Source: Evernia prunastri
Lineage: Eukaryota; Ascomycota; Lecanoromycetes; Lecanorales; Parmeliaceae
Direction of reading: 5' to 3'
Assembly (NCBI GenBank): GCA_003184365.1
Contig: NKYR01000203.1
Location: 1-45,669 of the forward strand
DNA length: 45,669 nt
Shown piece after piece: positions 20,869-33,288 of this stretch. Position numbers and translations under genes: made by a program. The notes under the pieces are model-generated. The model made no database searches and was not told the DNA's origin. It saw only the letters and a program-made list of their open reading frames with translations. Positions within the stretch are counted from its first letter, which is position 1. Each line of letters opens with the position of its first letter.

Positions 20869-21375
20869 TTAGAGTATCTTTCTAGAAAAAGGGAAAGACG
20901 TTATCAATTTTCTCCATCTTGATCCTTGCACTACAACGATTCTATCATCCGCCTTGGCCACTTTCGACGTGGCGTCAGTGTCAGGTAGAATCCACTTATT
21001 GATCGATTCCAAAATAGCACAAGTGCTCTGGTGTACCTCAGCTGCCATCCTCTCCAGAATGAAAGGCTCAATGATCTCCTCGGGTGAGTCTTTAGTTCTC
21101 CCGCGTGAAACCATTCATCGATCTTCAGCTCCCTGGACATTGGAACAGGCACCGTTAGCCCGGCAGGGAGATATGTCCAAAGGCAACCGTTCCAGAACTT
21201 GTCTCCTGTATCTCCGACAGTACGATAGTCAAGTGAAGCCGTGGAGATCTGGGACTTCGAATCTTCGACAAACAATGGAGATCCCCACCGATGCCCGTCA
21301 CAGACATCAAGTAGTTCTGCTTTCTCATTGTCCTCTCGGCCAAGGCCGACCTCATCATCACCTTCTTTCTACCTT
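20869..21375 (-). pseudogene. Frameshifted fragment of an unrecognised fungal protein
   Basis: The minus strand reads ELLDVCDGHRWGSPLFVEDS through FWNGCLWTYLPAGLTVPVPM and DEWFHAGELKTH. It then continues in another frame as EEIIEPFILERMAAEVHQ to RKIL and a stop at 20869. The two halves overlap in nucleotide position (about 21080-21110) and make one sensible protein only if one base is gained or lost. Both halves look like conserved protein (even hydrophobic and charged pattern, Trp-rich). No start codon, splice context or family could be established. Confidence 0.45.
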
Positions 21376-22002
21376 GATAGGCCGAAGAAAGCTAAGGTTT
21401 TATTCAGTAGCCCATTTATATGCCAAATAATGCACTCGAGGACCTCATTTATGTTACACTTAAGCTAACTCACGTAATGTTCAACGAGCAAAGACTTGCA
21501 TCTTCATGTAGATGGCTTGCGAAGCTACTGTGACGAAAATTGAATCGAGCCATGCCGTGTCCACAAGGTTTCGGACTAGCTAAGTAGATGATTAATGCAC
21601 TTTCGAGGGTACTAGATAACTCCGAGTCAGCTTGACACCTGCTGGCGCGTTATGGGAACTTACTGGAATTTCTTTCTGCGTATCTCCCCTACGTTCGCGC
21701 TTTGGCGGTCTCAATGGAGCAATTTTCAAGTAAGAAGGCTACGAGCCAACAGGGAGGTTTAGCAACGATAATCAAAACGATATTCAGAACCCGAAAGGGC
21801 AATTTTGTGACGAGCTAACCACCTCTTAAACCAGTGATTCAAGTTATAAACCACTTGCTGCCCAGAAGAAACGAGACAATGATCCAAAAACAAGTAGGTA
21901 CAAATTCAATATTCCGCCAATTTCCACCACATTTTAAGACTTGAAGTATATTATACGATATCCCAATTCTGCGTGAACTTCAGGTACCGATACTTAGCAG
22001 CC
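21376..22002. other. Intergenic, nothing recognised
   Basis: No coding frame, repeat or RNA gene stood out between the remnant gene and the 3' end of the membrane protein gene. Confidence 0.45.
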
Positions 22003-23039
22003 TTACTGAGGATACCGATCAGCTGTCCGATGGTTCGAATCTAGCTCGTTCGTCGCCCCACTAATATCCAACTCGTTGACTTGCCCAGAGGTCACCCCAC
22101 TAAGTTCCAGCTCGTTGACTGGCCCAGAGGTCAGTCCCGCGCCTCTGTCTAGGAAGTGCAGCTGTTGGTCCACCCCGGCCGGGTATTCCGCGTCGACACC
22201 GCAAGAATGGGACACTTTCTCGCCTCGTCCTCGACTTCGTCCAATGCAAAAGGCTACAACGATGGCAGCCACGAGCAGTATGCCACCCATTGCTGAGCCT
22301 ACAGAAATTCCCGCTACTGCACCAGAGCTAACACCGCTGCTACTGTCAGAGGGCGAAGAAGTCGCTAGTGGATCTGACGATGCAGGTGTCGTGATCGAAG
22401 CGGACGAAGTTGGACTTGTTGGCAAGGAAGTCGGGAAGGAAGACGTCTGGTAGACAAGAACATCATGATTAGCAAGTAGAAAAGTAATATATGATCTGTT
22501 CAAGGACTTACTGATTGTGAGGTTTCTGCTTGATTCCGGACCTGTATACTGAAGGCATTGTAGGCACCGCCGATGGACATGTTTGTTGCAATCGAGGTAA
22601 TGGCTCTGTCCATATCCACAAGTGTCACACTCGCCGGCGTTAAGACTGCGAAGGGGGAGATACATCCTAAGGTTGCTTCATATGCTTGAGGTGAGTCGAC
22701 ATTGTTACATTCATACCCCCTAGGTATATAAGCGATGCTGGACCCCCAGGCGTGAGCACAAGGTCCGACCTACAGTGGACAGCATGTAGCAATCGTCTCA
22801 AGCATATTGTCATTATAAGAGAGCGAAGAACAAGCTGTTGCATAGCCGCTGGGGCACGTTCCTGGAGAGTAATAGTTGCTATACTGGTCTCGATAATTGC
22901 TTGGGAAGCAAGAATTCGTGGTCAGTGGACCTTGTTGGAGCCACGAATTGGGATTCGAGGTGACCGAGTAGACATTAGAGAATGAAGTTACACAAGGTGT
23001 AGGAGGCGTGAAAGTTGTAGTCAATTCGCCGAGCGACAT
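22003..23039 (-). CDS. Single-pass membrane protein, Cys-rich ectodomain and Ser/Thr stalk
   Basis: Three exons (23039-22774, 22719-22512, 22446-22003) give 305 residues. Intron 1 (54 nt, GTAGGT..CTAG) removes an apparent in-frame TAG and restores CCPLGYECNN; intron 2 is 65 nt (GTAAGT..CCAG). The ectodomain starts TTTFTPPTPC and has paired cysteines (NSCFPSNY, GTCPSGY, ATCCPLGYEC). A Ser/Thr/Pro stalk follows (about 159-200), then one transmembrane helix (AGISVGSAMGGILLVAAIVV, about 203-228) and a cytoplasmic tail with GRSRGRG. Two or three repeats of SGxTSGxVNEL occur near the end. The layout is that of fungal Skg6/Axl2-type or wall-sensor-like proteins; the role is unknown. There is no classical signal peptide, as is common in this group. 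Confidence 0.78.
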
Positions 23040-23887
23040 AATGCAAAGAGGGGGAGACTATAGATCGTGAGACGTTCCCCCAGTCTCAGATATGAAAGCT
23101 CGCATGCAATGAGCGTAGATACAGAATGTAATATCATATCACAAGATGGTTATCGATGGCGCCCACGAATGTTGCAGGTTGCCAGCACAATCTTTACTAT
23201 ACTGAGCCCACTCCACGAGACTTTTGGCCAGTTTGAATCAAATGAAGGCCCTTTTAGAGATGTGTTTTTCCACAGTCGTGCCACATACTCAGCCTCGTTT
23301 CAGCCTGGTTACTCGAATCAATGTGAGGCACGATTGTACATCGTACGTGACGTCTGAATGAGGTACAGCCGCATTTGGGAGGCGTCAACCAGGGGAAGAT
23401 AGGCAATGTCAGACACCCTTTCAATGATTAAAGGACATGAGATAGTGCTAGCATTGAATACACCTCGAAAATTTATCGCAGTACTATTACTTTTAGTACT
23501 ATCTTCCAAGAGGTCATCGGGTGACTGGGTGTATAATGTGAATGTAGCTCGAAAGATTGGCTTACCTACCTAGAGTACCTACTGTTGTAAGATTGTTTGA
23601 AACCTTAGGGACATCGGCAAATCTGAGAAGTTGCTGTGCGCCGCCAATTCCATGACGATATCATGAGGCTTCAGATCAAACAGCATTGACATCCCACTGC
23701 CCCACGAGGCTATCACGGCTATGTACTCTATTGCGCGGCGATAGGGCTGAAGCTGGGGGTCAGACTTATCTTTTCTTGGCAGTCTCGCCAAACCTTCCTT
23801 CCTGTTCCCGAGCTAGCTCACGCGTAAGACCTGTAGCTACCTACGCTTCTCAACTTCACTCGACGAGCGACAGGACTACGAATCAAG
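23040..23887. other. Divergent intergenic region
   Basis: Promoter space for the membrane protein gene (-) and PRE1 (+). No convincing ORF. AGTACT is repeated in inverted form at about 23470-23500, which is probably trivial. No proteasome-type control element was recognised. Confidence 0.4.
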
Positions 23888-24734
23888 ATGTAAGTCAGTA
23901 TTCAGGAAGCTGTGTCACAGCGGCTGATAAGTCATCGCAGGGAAGTTCTACTCGGCTTTACCGGCAAGGATTACACCATCGTTGCGGCGTCAAAGGCTGC
24001 AATGAGAGGTGCGACGATCCTCAAAGCTTCCGATGACAAGACGAAGCAGCTCAACAAACACACGTTGATGGCCTTCTCAGGAGAAGCAGGAGACACAGGT
24101 AAAAGCGGTGTCGGACCTTTTCGCACCACGGCTGGCTGATCCACGGCGGGTAGTGCAATTTGCAGAATACATACAGGCCAACATCCAGCTCTACTCGATG
24201 CGAAATGATACCGATTTGGGACCTTCAGCCGTTGCGAGCTTTGTCCGTGGGGAGCTGGCGAAGAGTCTGAGGTCAAGGAAACCATACACTGTGAACCTGC
24301 TTCTTGGAGGGATGGACCCCATCACAAAACAGCCGCATCTCTACTGGCTTGATTATCTAGCGTCGCTGGCCCCTCTCCCATACGCAGCCCATGGCTATGC
24401 TCAGTACGTCGTTCTACCGTTCTTGAGACCACTCCTTGGATAGGCTACGGCCGTGGAAACCGTTTTGCTGACACAAGGCTTAGATACTACTGCTTATCAA
24501 TACTCGACAAGCACCACCACCCAGACATCGACTTCGAGCAGGGGCTTAAGATACTGAAGATGTGTACGGACGAGCTGAAGCGGAGATTGCCCATAGACTT
24601 CAAAGGAGTAAGTTTTGTCGCAAATATACTCGGGACTTGGCTAATCATACGTTCAGATGTTGGTCAAGGTCATAGATAAAGACGGTATCAGGGAGATTGA
24701 CTATGATATGAGCAAGGAAATCTTACCTGCATAG
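23888..24734 (+). CDS. PRE1: 20S proteasome subunit beta-4 (Pre1/PSMB2)
   Basis: Five exons: 23888-23889, 23941-24098, 24154-24403, 24484-24607, 24657-24734, total 203 residues. The start codon is split: AT | GTAAGT...CGCAG | G GAA GTT. The introns are 51, 55, 80 and 49 nt, all GT..AG. The protein starts MEVLLGFTGKDYTIVAASKA and keeps the Pre1-like segments SGEAGDTVQFAEYIQ, LLLGGMD and AHGYAQYYCLSILDK. Beta-4 is a non-catalytic ring subunit, so it lacks a propeptide and the N-terminal Thr nucleophile. It is required for assembly of the 20S core in the cytosol and nucleus. The length agrees with the family. No lesion was found. Confidence 0.92.
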
Positions 24735-25875
24735 CGATGGACATACATTTAGTGCTTGACGTAGCTTCAAACTCGAAACCACATCTGTCAGACAGCGCTG
24801 TTGCCTTCTTGTCTGACGATCGATCCCTCGTGACTTGATGATTTCGTGCTGAAAACGACTCTGCTTACCGCTTTCGAATGCCCGTGAAAGATTGCACCTT
24901 CGGTTTGATCGAAAAGACTTGCCACATGATCTGCTGAATCCGTCCATACCTCCAAACACCGCTCGTGCCATGCAATCCACAGGAAGGGCCTCCGCCAGGA
25001 ATAAAGCCGAGGGGACGAAAGGTCCAAAAGATGATGGCGGGCTTTAGCACCGAAGGATATCCAACCCCTCACCCACAATAAGATTGAACTCGAGGGGCAT
25101 ATCACAACCCCCAGAAGCCCTCTCAAGAATCTCCACTACAAGCGAGTCTGACGAACCCCTTACGCGTAGGCAAAATGACAAGCAGCAGAAAGAAACCATG
25201 CGGCAGAAACTAAGTCAGCCAGATAGTCTTCCTCCGGATATAGATGAATCGTAGAAGAAATCAAGGCACGTTGTTGGCAAGCAGTAAGTAAGATGTTCCA
25301 CTTAACAGAAGTGATCGCATTTAAGCATTTTTCTTATCACGCTGTAAATGAAGAAAGACACTCAAGACGATCGATCAGTTCCTGCATTCAATTCACTTAA
25401 ATAATGAACATCCTTCGAGACAGAAAGACCGAACAGGCGGACTGGTTCATTTCAGTCGAAGAGGATCATCTTCGTCAGAGATTGAAAAGGATGAGAGCGG
25501 AAAAAAGGGGAGGGGGGATATCTGCCCAGTCTAATCGTCTGTCCCTGCGCATGACTCTCGCTCCGATTATTTAAGTTTGAAGGTTCAAAGCAGTGAGGGG
25601 ATACGAGGGCCACGTGGACCAGGCGACGAGCTGCGCGCGGTGGCAGCATTCCGTATAAGTCAAGGGGCGTTGCTTGATAAGTTTGCCTTCAAAAATCGGC
25701 TTTCGTTCATTGAGACCTCGACAAGTCAGCGTACCCACACGTATTTACAAGTCGCTGCCGTCCCTATTCATCACTCCCATACGGGCATCGGTGGTATTCG
25801 CCCGCGCAAGCACGCCCAGAGCAAGAGAAGAGAATGTATATACAAATATCATAATCCGCTTGAATTAACTCTGCA
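24735..25875. other. Convergent intergenic region
   Basis: Region between the 3' ends of PRE1 (+) and EAF1 (-). Frames such as 24788-25126 (-) and 25577-25921 (+) lack domains and look random. It probably holds the long 3' UTRs. Confidence 0.45.
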
Positions 25876-28800
25876 CTACTGTCCCCCAGCCAATCCTACC
25901 GGTCGAGAACCAGGGCTTTGACTCGGCCTCGGCACCCCTTGTGCACTCCCTGTCCGTTGCACCATCGGCGTGGCACCCCTACTGCCTTGCCTACCTGCAC
26001 CCGCACCTGCCTCTCTCTGCTGAGTTTGCTGCTGTCGCATGAGCTGCGCGTAGTGTTGTTGTTGTTGTTGTGAATTCCCAACGTTAAACATCGGACCGCC
26101 GCCTCCATTTGTCATCATAGCAGCTTGTTGCTGGATTGAGCTTGGTACTTGAAGACCCATGTTTGCATTAGCGACAACGGCAGCGGCGTTGGAGTTGCCC
26201 GCTGCTGCTTGCATGGCTTGTTGACGGGCCTCGTTGGACATCTTGTAGAGCTGATCCGTAGTCATGCGGGTAATCTGTTCAGGACTAGCTTGAGGGTGGC
26301 GCGCTTTGAACTGTGAGGATATCTGATTTACGGCGGGGGTCATGCCGCTAGAGAGGGCTTGGGGTTGTGTCATTCGTGGCGACGAAGAAGAACCTAAAGG
26401 AGGTGGTGCACCATTGATGGACGGGCTGGATCGACCTTGAAGGGAAGCGATCATGGCGGAATTATTCTGTGATAGCATATTTGGATGTTGCAGAGACGGA
26501 GAACCAGATACACCGTTAGATTGAGCAAGTTGCTGTTGCTGCTGGCGCACGTATGCTTGCTGTTCTCGCAGTCGAGAAGCTTCATGAATCATACGGTCGG
26601 GTGCCATCGGGGGCACACGTTGCTGCATTGGCACTTGTATATTCGGCTGCATAGGAGCATGAGGAACGTTGTGTGAGTTCGTGGGTAGAACGCCGTTCGT
26701 TGGACCATTCGTGAGCCTTGGTATTTGTGGAATTGGTCTGGAGGAATCGGCCCCACCTCGTACCTGTCCGAACGAGTTTGCAGCGCCCATACTAGGACTG
26801 CTTCCATTCGGTATTCCTGGAACCGGTCCTGGATTACGTACAGGCTGCATTCCGTTGCTCTGTTGAGCAGACTGCTGGTTAACCTTTTGCGCTTGTATAG
26901 CCTTACTAAGGGTTAGCAAGACTTAGTGAAGCTCCAAGATGGGGAAAGGTTACCTTTTGATTTGCAATCGCGTTGGCCCTGAGTTCTTTAGCTTGTTCTA
27001 CCATTCGGGTCTGGCGATCATACTTGATACGGCTAAACTCCTGAGGGGTGTGCATTTGAGGCCTTTGTTTCGTAGCTTCCTTGTCCTTTCGCATTGCTGC
27101 AAGACTGGCGACTGGTCCTGAAAGTCAGCATTGTGACTTACGTTTTTACGCACAGAGATGAGCATACCATGTTGTTGCTTGTGTATCGCAGTTTCGCGCT
27201 TCTTGGCCAGCTTCCGCATGGCATCAATCAGGTGCAAGTGTCTAGCGTTCTTTCTGCGTTCAACCGTGAATGGCTGGGTGGTCCGCCGTCTCAACGGCAT
27301 CTGGTTTGCGTTATTGCCATGCTGCTGTTGTAATGCTTGATTCTGAGCCTCGACCGTCTTCTGGGCGAGCTGCAACCTTTGATGGTAGGTTCGGAAATAG
27401 TTGATCTTGGCCATCTCGACAGGAAGACCTTCCAGGCTAATCCAACGCTCGAAGCATTCCCACGGTGTTCGCCTTTCAGCGCCAGATGAAAACATCGACG
27501 GCGAAGATAAACAGCTCGAAATCAGCGACCAATTATAAGCAAACTCTTTGACGAATTTTCGAAGTTCGTCATCCTCTGCTTGGGTCCACTGAGACGACTG
27601 GCGGGACTCGAAAAAGTGCTGAGATGGCATATTATGTTCTGATGGAGGTCTGAAGGCGTGGCCAGCGTGTATGCGATCTCTGATGTGCTTGTTTTCGGGA
27701 TCGAACAAAGCGACGTCCTCCTGCTCTGGACCAAAGGCGTTTTCCGAGTCTTTGGTAGCCACATTAGGGTACAAGTAGGAACCGGGGGAATCTTGGTAAT
27801 CGAACCGACTCCGCTTGCGCGGTGGGCCTTCTTCCAGGGATCGCATTTTCCCTTGCGCATACTTAGAAACCGGCACAATTGGCTTCTTCCAAGCAGAGTC
27901 GGGCTCAATATCGGTGAAACGCAATGCAGCGTCCTTGACCGGCGTACTGGGCTGATATAGTGGAAGCTCGAGTAGTAGCTTTTCAGCCACAGGGCTCTTG
28001 CGAAGTCCAAACACGAACATTTCAGGGGGCAAAGAGAAAATCGCTGCAGGAGCACTTCCCGCAATGCCATCTACACGGGAGAAGTCTTCGTCCGTCGCCT
28101 CACTAGCACCATCGTCCGCCGAATGTACCAGGTCTGGTGTTGACACTGAGAGTGACCTTGACGTTGCCCTTGCAGGCACAGATCGCACTTTGATCTGTAG
28201 TAGTTTGCGTTCTTCTGGAGAACTGGCGACCCAAGTTGCACAGTTGAGTGCAGTGTACTTGGCAGCCGCGTGCTTCCATTTTCTTTCTTCGCGAAAGTCG
28301 GTTCTCATCCATTTTATCTGACTAAGTAATACGTCCCAGTGTGTCGACGATCTTTTGGGCTCTGCAGATCGTTCCACTTGCCGAAGAGACCAACGATTGT
28401 TGCATTGCAGCTCGTGGACCCTTTTCAAAACAGTGCAAGCTTGTCGCTCGTTTAAGTCGGTGTAGTGATCCGACGTAGTCAAGGTTTTGTGGGACGTCTT
28501 TACCAATGTGTTGACAGATTGCGCTCTTATTCCATTCGAAGCCTGAGCGGCAAACAGGGTCAGAAAGTAGTCCCTGTCCTCGACAAGGGGCTCGTTCTCA
28601 TCTGCCCGTTGACCTTGGGTAGCTTCTGAATTCCTCGAACTAGCAAAGACCACCGTCGATAGCTTGCTTCTTTCTTTCTCTTTCAGTTCACTAAGCCTTT
28701 GCTTGAACACGGCAGGATCGGGAGAAGTGAAAGACGATGCGGATTTCGGAGTCTGCAAAGACGCATGATCCTCTCCCTGGGAATCGACTAATGCTCGGTC

Positions 28801-30470
28801 CAGGGCCGCTTTCTCAGCCTGAACAGGAGTAGCCTTAGGCGTCTCACCAAGAATTTCGGAGACTGATTTATGTCGAAGTGCTCCAGAAGAGACCCTTGTA
28901 GTCATGCGCTCTGGAGGCGGAGGGGACTGAACACTCGTTGCCGGAGTTGCAGTCTTGCTCGGTGTCGCAGACCCCGATGGAGTGGGGCCATTTGTGGTAC
29001 CAAGGGGTGCAGGCCGTGGCCCAGCTATTGAACTTGAAGAATCGAACGTCGACGGAACTCCAGTGTCGATTCGCATGGGCGGTCGTCGGCTGAGTGTAAG
29101 ATCCCTAGGTGACTCTTCGTTCATTCCAGAGAACATGCGATCGCGTAAAGCTGAAGAGGGCTTTGACAAATTATCGTTCTGCCCAGTGATACCTTGAGAG
29201 CCACTGTCATCCCTCAAACTCACCTCATTGCTCACATCCGGCATGTGAGGTATTGCTTCTTCTTCGCCGAGATTGACATTGACGAACTGGGAAGGTAGGC
29301 TAGACGGCGCCGGCATCGACTCTGAGCCTTTCGGGTCATCATCCTGCCCACCATATATGCCCTCCTCCGCGACTTTAGGCTGCATTGATCGAGCTTCTTC
29401 AAGTCGTAGCTGTTCATCAGGTGTAGCAGGAGCTCCATTGAAAGCGTCCGCTCTAGCAATGTCAATTTGTGACTTGAGGATAGCATCATGCCTGGAGCCA
29501 TCATCCGTGGTCTGCGCTTGCTCATGTATTGACTGCGAGTCCGTATCTTCTCCTGAAGCCGGCGGTGTAAGGCCAATGGCACTTAGACGACCTTTGTTGG
29601 GGTGAAGTGATTCCTGCTCTGCATCACGAGGTCTCCGTTCGTCGCGGTGCCCCAGAGGCTCCTCCTGAGCCTCTTTCGAAGGCAGATGAACAATGGCTGG
29701 GCGTGAGGACTTTTGTTCGTTGGCCTGGTTCCTGATCGCTATTGCATCCACGGAGCCGGCGTCGTCGGACAACGCGGGTAGAGCTTCAGCTGGACGAACG
29801 CTAGGCTCGCCAGGGGAACGCTTCGTTGCCGTAACTTCCTGCGGTACCAGACCGGTTGAGCCTTGAACCGAGAGATCCGCAACTGTAGAGTGGTCCACAC
29901 GCCATCGTGCTGACTCTGTGTCCTCTGATTGCGTGGAAACAAGGTCTGGTTCTTTGTCCTCTTCTGGACGAGGCACGGCATCCCCACCATCTCTTAGAGG
30001 CCCAGTTTGTTCCTGCGAGATGAATTTCGAGACTGCTGGGGGTTCGCGCAAAGCTTGGCTTGGATTGAATTGTTGCGCATTATGATGCCTCGGTAGCGAA
30101 TCTGTAGGCGGAAGAGTCGATGGATCGAAGAAGCGCTCTCTGCAACATAATGAGTGGCAATCTTGAGGTAGATTTACACGTTAACTTACTGTGTTATGTC
30201 ATTTGCTTCGAGAAATGAAGTTAGACTGGCGTTGCGAGGTTTGAGGTTGTTGATCTCGAGGATGGTTAAAGTGGTGTAAAACAAGGCTCCAAGGGACCGG
30301 TCTCGTCGCAAAATACTCTGTCTTCAAATGCCAACACAGCAACCATTAGCCATCCGATTTATCTAATTTCAGGCTCATATGATACGTAGGACGCTCATCT
30401 TTTCAACCTTGGGAGCAAGTACTCACGAAAGAGCCTCATCTGTTCTCACGGGCAATAATTCGGGGAGCAT
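25876..30470 (-). CDS. EAF1: Eaf1/Vid21, scaffold of the NuA4 histone acetyltransferase
   Basis: Five exons: 30470-30427, 30321-30190, 30139-27168, 27117-26954, 26901-25876, giving 1445 residues. The introns are 104 (start reads MLPELLPVRTDEALS), 50, 50 and 52 nt; all join frames exactly. The N-terminal helix (LRRDRSLGALFYTTL...FLEANDITQ) is typical of fungal Vid21. A long disordered region follows. Next are an HSA domain at about 655-715 (HWDVLLSQIKWMRTDFREER), which binds actin-related proteins, and a SANT/Myb domain at about 905-970 (WTQAEDDELRKFVKEF...WECFERWISLEG). Then come a charged helical region (KKRETAIHKQQHG) and a Gln-rich tail. Eaf1 holds together the NuA4 complex that acetylates H4 and H2A in chromatin. 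It is divergent from MAK11. Confidence 0.9.
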
Positions 30471-30760
30471 CGCCGCTCACGATGTAAACTCCGTAGAAAG
30501 ACCATCACAATACTTGACGATGATTCATAAATAGACATCCGGAGTGTTGTTTTGATGAATATCGTGTTATTGCCGTCATGATCGTTGACGACTTTTTTTA
30601 ATTATTGCGAAATTGATGGTGAAAGAGTGGAGGGGTTCCCGGGCCCGGAAGTCTTAAAATTCCCGCCTACACGATTCTACTCAACACCGTCAAAAAGCAC
30701 CGCAGACTAAATTCCAACAACACTTGAAAGCGGAGATCATCTGCTGGCGCTGCAGGTAAT
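30471..30760. promoter_or_regulatory. Bidirectional promoter, EAF1/MAK11
   Basis: Only 290 bases separate the start codons of EAF1 (-) and MAK11 (+), so both promoters share this stretch. It contains a poly-T/A run and a GC-rich palindrome, TTCCCGGGCCCGGAA (about 30636-30650). No specific factor is assigned. Confidence 0.5.
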
Positions 30761-32417
30761 ATGGGGAAAAGAAAGAGATGTGCCGCTGAAATGAATGAAG
30801 AGCTGCCTCTCCCAGCGGGCGAAGCAAAGAAAAAGAAGGCCGTACATCACGAAGGAGCCACTCCAGTGACAATCCAGATAATCATTGGGACATACGAGAA
30901 GGTTCTACACGGGATAACAGCCTCGATAACGAGTCAGCCTGAGGGAGATGATGAACAAAATCTCGTCGAGTTTGCGGATACTTTCCTTCTCAACGCCCAT
31001 ACCTCGGCCATAAGTTGCCTCGCTGTACGTATACCTGTTGGGAATGCCTCATAGCTCGGGCTCCTATCCATGAAGCGTTGCTGACTCTAAAATGTGCATA
31101 GATCTCACCCTATTCCACAGATAATTCCAAGTCACAGAAAATCACGCTTGCGACTGGCAGTTCGGACCAAACAATCAACCTCTACCACTTATCTACAGCG
31201 CCACCCCAAAAGTCCAATGGCCCATCAATGCCGACCTTGGCCGGTAGCACAATCAAGGAGAATCCCAGGAATCGAGAGTTGGGGTCTCTCCAACATCATA
31301 GTGCTGGCATCAATGCTTTACACTTCCCAACACGCTCGAAACTGTTATCCGGGGCCGATGACAATACAATAGCGGTGGCTCGAACACGGGATTGGACCGT
31401 ACTCTCGACAATTAAAGCTCCGATACCGAAAGCTCATGGACGTCCGAGCGGTGATACTGCGCCTTTTGGAGGGACGCCAGCTGGTGTGAATGATTTTGCA
31501 ATCCATCCAAGTATGAAGCTCATGGTGAGCGTGGGGAAGGGCGAAAAGTGTATGCGCTTATGGAATTTGGTGACCGGCAAAAAGGCGGGGGTCCTGAACT
31601 TCGGAAGAGACCTGTTACAAGACATTGGGGAGGGTAAGTGGGCAAGGGGGGAAGGCAGAAGGGTGGAGTGGAACAGCCTGGGCGAGGAATTTGTGGTGGG
31701 ATTTGAAAGAGGTTGTGCTGTGTTCGGCATGGTACGAGTATACTTGTAAGTATGTTCTCACCTCCAGATAGCTAATTGTTGTTACAGGACTCGAAGCCAA
31801 AGTGTCGAATATTGCCTTCACCCCTTACCAAGATCCATCAGCTACACTACATGACATTATCTGAAACTGATGACGAAACAAAAGACATTCTAGCTGTCTC
31901 AACGGAAGATGGTCGGATTTTATTCTATGACACTACAGATGTTCTTGAAAGTCACACCAACCGTGCTTCGAAACCTGAGATACCCATTTCAAAGGAAATG
32001 TGCCAACTAGGAGGCGCTTCAGAAGGCTTGACCGGCCGTGTTAAAGATTTTGAAGTACTAAAGCCACCGGGCTCAGAAGACTTCATCATCGTTGCCGGCA
32101 GTAGCGACGGTGCCGTACACCTATGGACGGTTGACCGATCCGAGCTCGTAGTCGATCTACCAATCACAAGAGATCTGAATGAAGAGAAAAGCGTTTCAAC
32201 CAATGGCAATGATGCTAAGGTGAACGGAACTGCACTGAAACCGCCAACCACGAGGCAAGTCGGATTACTATTGGGCACATACGAAGCGGGAAACAGGATC
32301 ACCTGTATGAAAGCCTTCATCATGTCTGAACCAGAGAGCCTTATGACCAAAGGGTCGGAGAATGGCATCACTGGCGAAGATGGTAAGGATTTGGATGAGA
32401 AGAGTACAAGTAGCTGA
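30761..32417 (+). CDS. MAK11: Mak11 / PAK1IP1-type WD40 protein, 60S ribosome biogenesis
   Basis: Three exons, 30761-31024, 31102-31731 and 31788-32417 (introns 77 and 56 nt), encode 507 residues. A basic N-terminus (MGKRKR, KKKK) suggests nuclear import. Then QIIIGTYEKVLHGITA and ADTFLLNAHTSAISCLA open the WD40 propeller, followed by LATGSSDQTINLYHL, LLSGADDNTIAVART, MVSVGKGEKCMRLW, GRILFYD and DGAVHLW. Mak11 acts in the nucleolus in an early step of the 60S subunit, linked to Rlp24 loading. The C-terminal 50 residues are acidic and low in complexity. An alternative frame near the end is open too, so the last few residues are less sure. No lesion was seen. Confidence 0.86.
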
Positions 32418-33288
32418 GTGGACTGGCCGTGTCCTTGTGAGCGTATATGAAGATATTGTCCATACTTGCGTGGATGGGCTCATTACTCAGGCAGCTAGCA
32501 CAGCAGAAGTGAAAGCGGACAGGAGGGAGGGACAGTATGTGGATTCAGTGTCCAAACACCGCTATCGCTCGCTTTTGTTATAGAGTATGCTCTAGAGCAA
32601 AAGTCGAAAGAGCAAAGGATAAGTGAGTGAGTGCTGAGTCAAGAAAGGTATCTAGGTAGCCACTCTAGCTTGAGAAAGCTGAATACGAACTCCTTACTGT
32701 TTACTGTATGCTGAAGGAATGCGGTAATTGCGATGACGTATCATAAATTACATCAATTGCCCAAAAAGATGCCAAAATTGTCCATTGATCGCTCTTACCA
32801 AATCTGTCGTCGGCATATTCATCAAATCTTCAAAGCTCCGACTTTGTAATCCATTAGCAGCTTCGACTTACAATTATCATCCCTTTCCAAATCCAAGCAC
32901 TAACACGAGGATGCCGACTGTCTTTCCAACTGCCTTCATTACTGCGGACATCGACCAACGATCCATTTCTTTCTATCGAAAATCAACACCTGCTCAGGTA
33001 AAAGAAGGATCATGTGGGATCTCCACCCTCCAACCATGACTCTCGGTACATTCTCTTACCCAGGCCTCCTGCTTTAGACGTGGCTTTAGAGAAGCTGTGA
33101 GTGGAGTTGCAGTACTCGACCTGGATGAAAAAGAGACTGGGCTTCAAAACGCTGATGAGCTACGATGTAGAACATGGGAGTTCCTCTATGGAAATGCCTC
33201 AAATTCACCTTCGTGAGCAATTTGTTATCCGGACTCAGACCTTTGGAGTGGGGGTAAAGTAGCACTGATCAGAGTAGGCACATTTCAA
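32418..33288. other. Intergenic, MAK11 to BTB gene
   Basis: Convergent space. The frame at 32785-33039 (+) shows no domain. Nothing else is supported. Confidence 0.45.
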
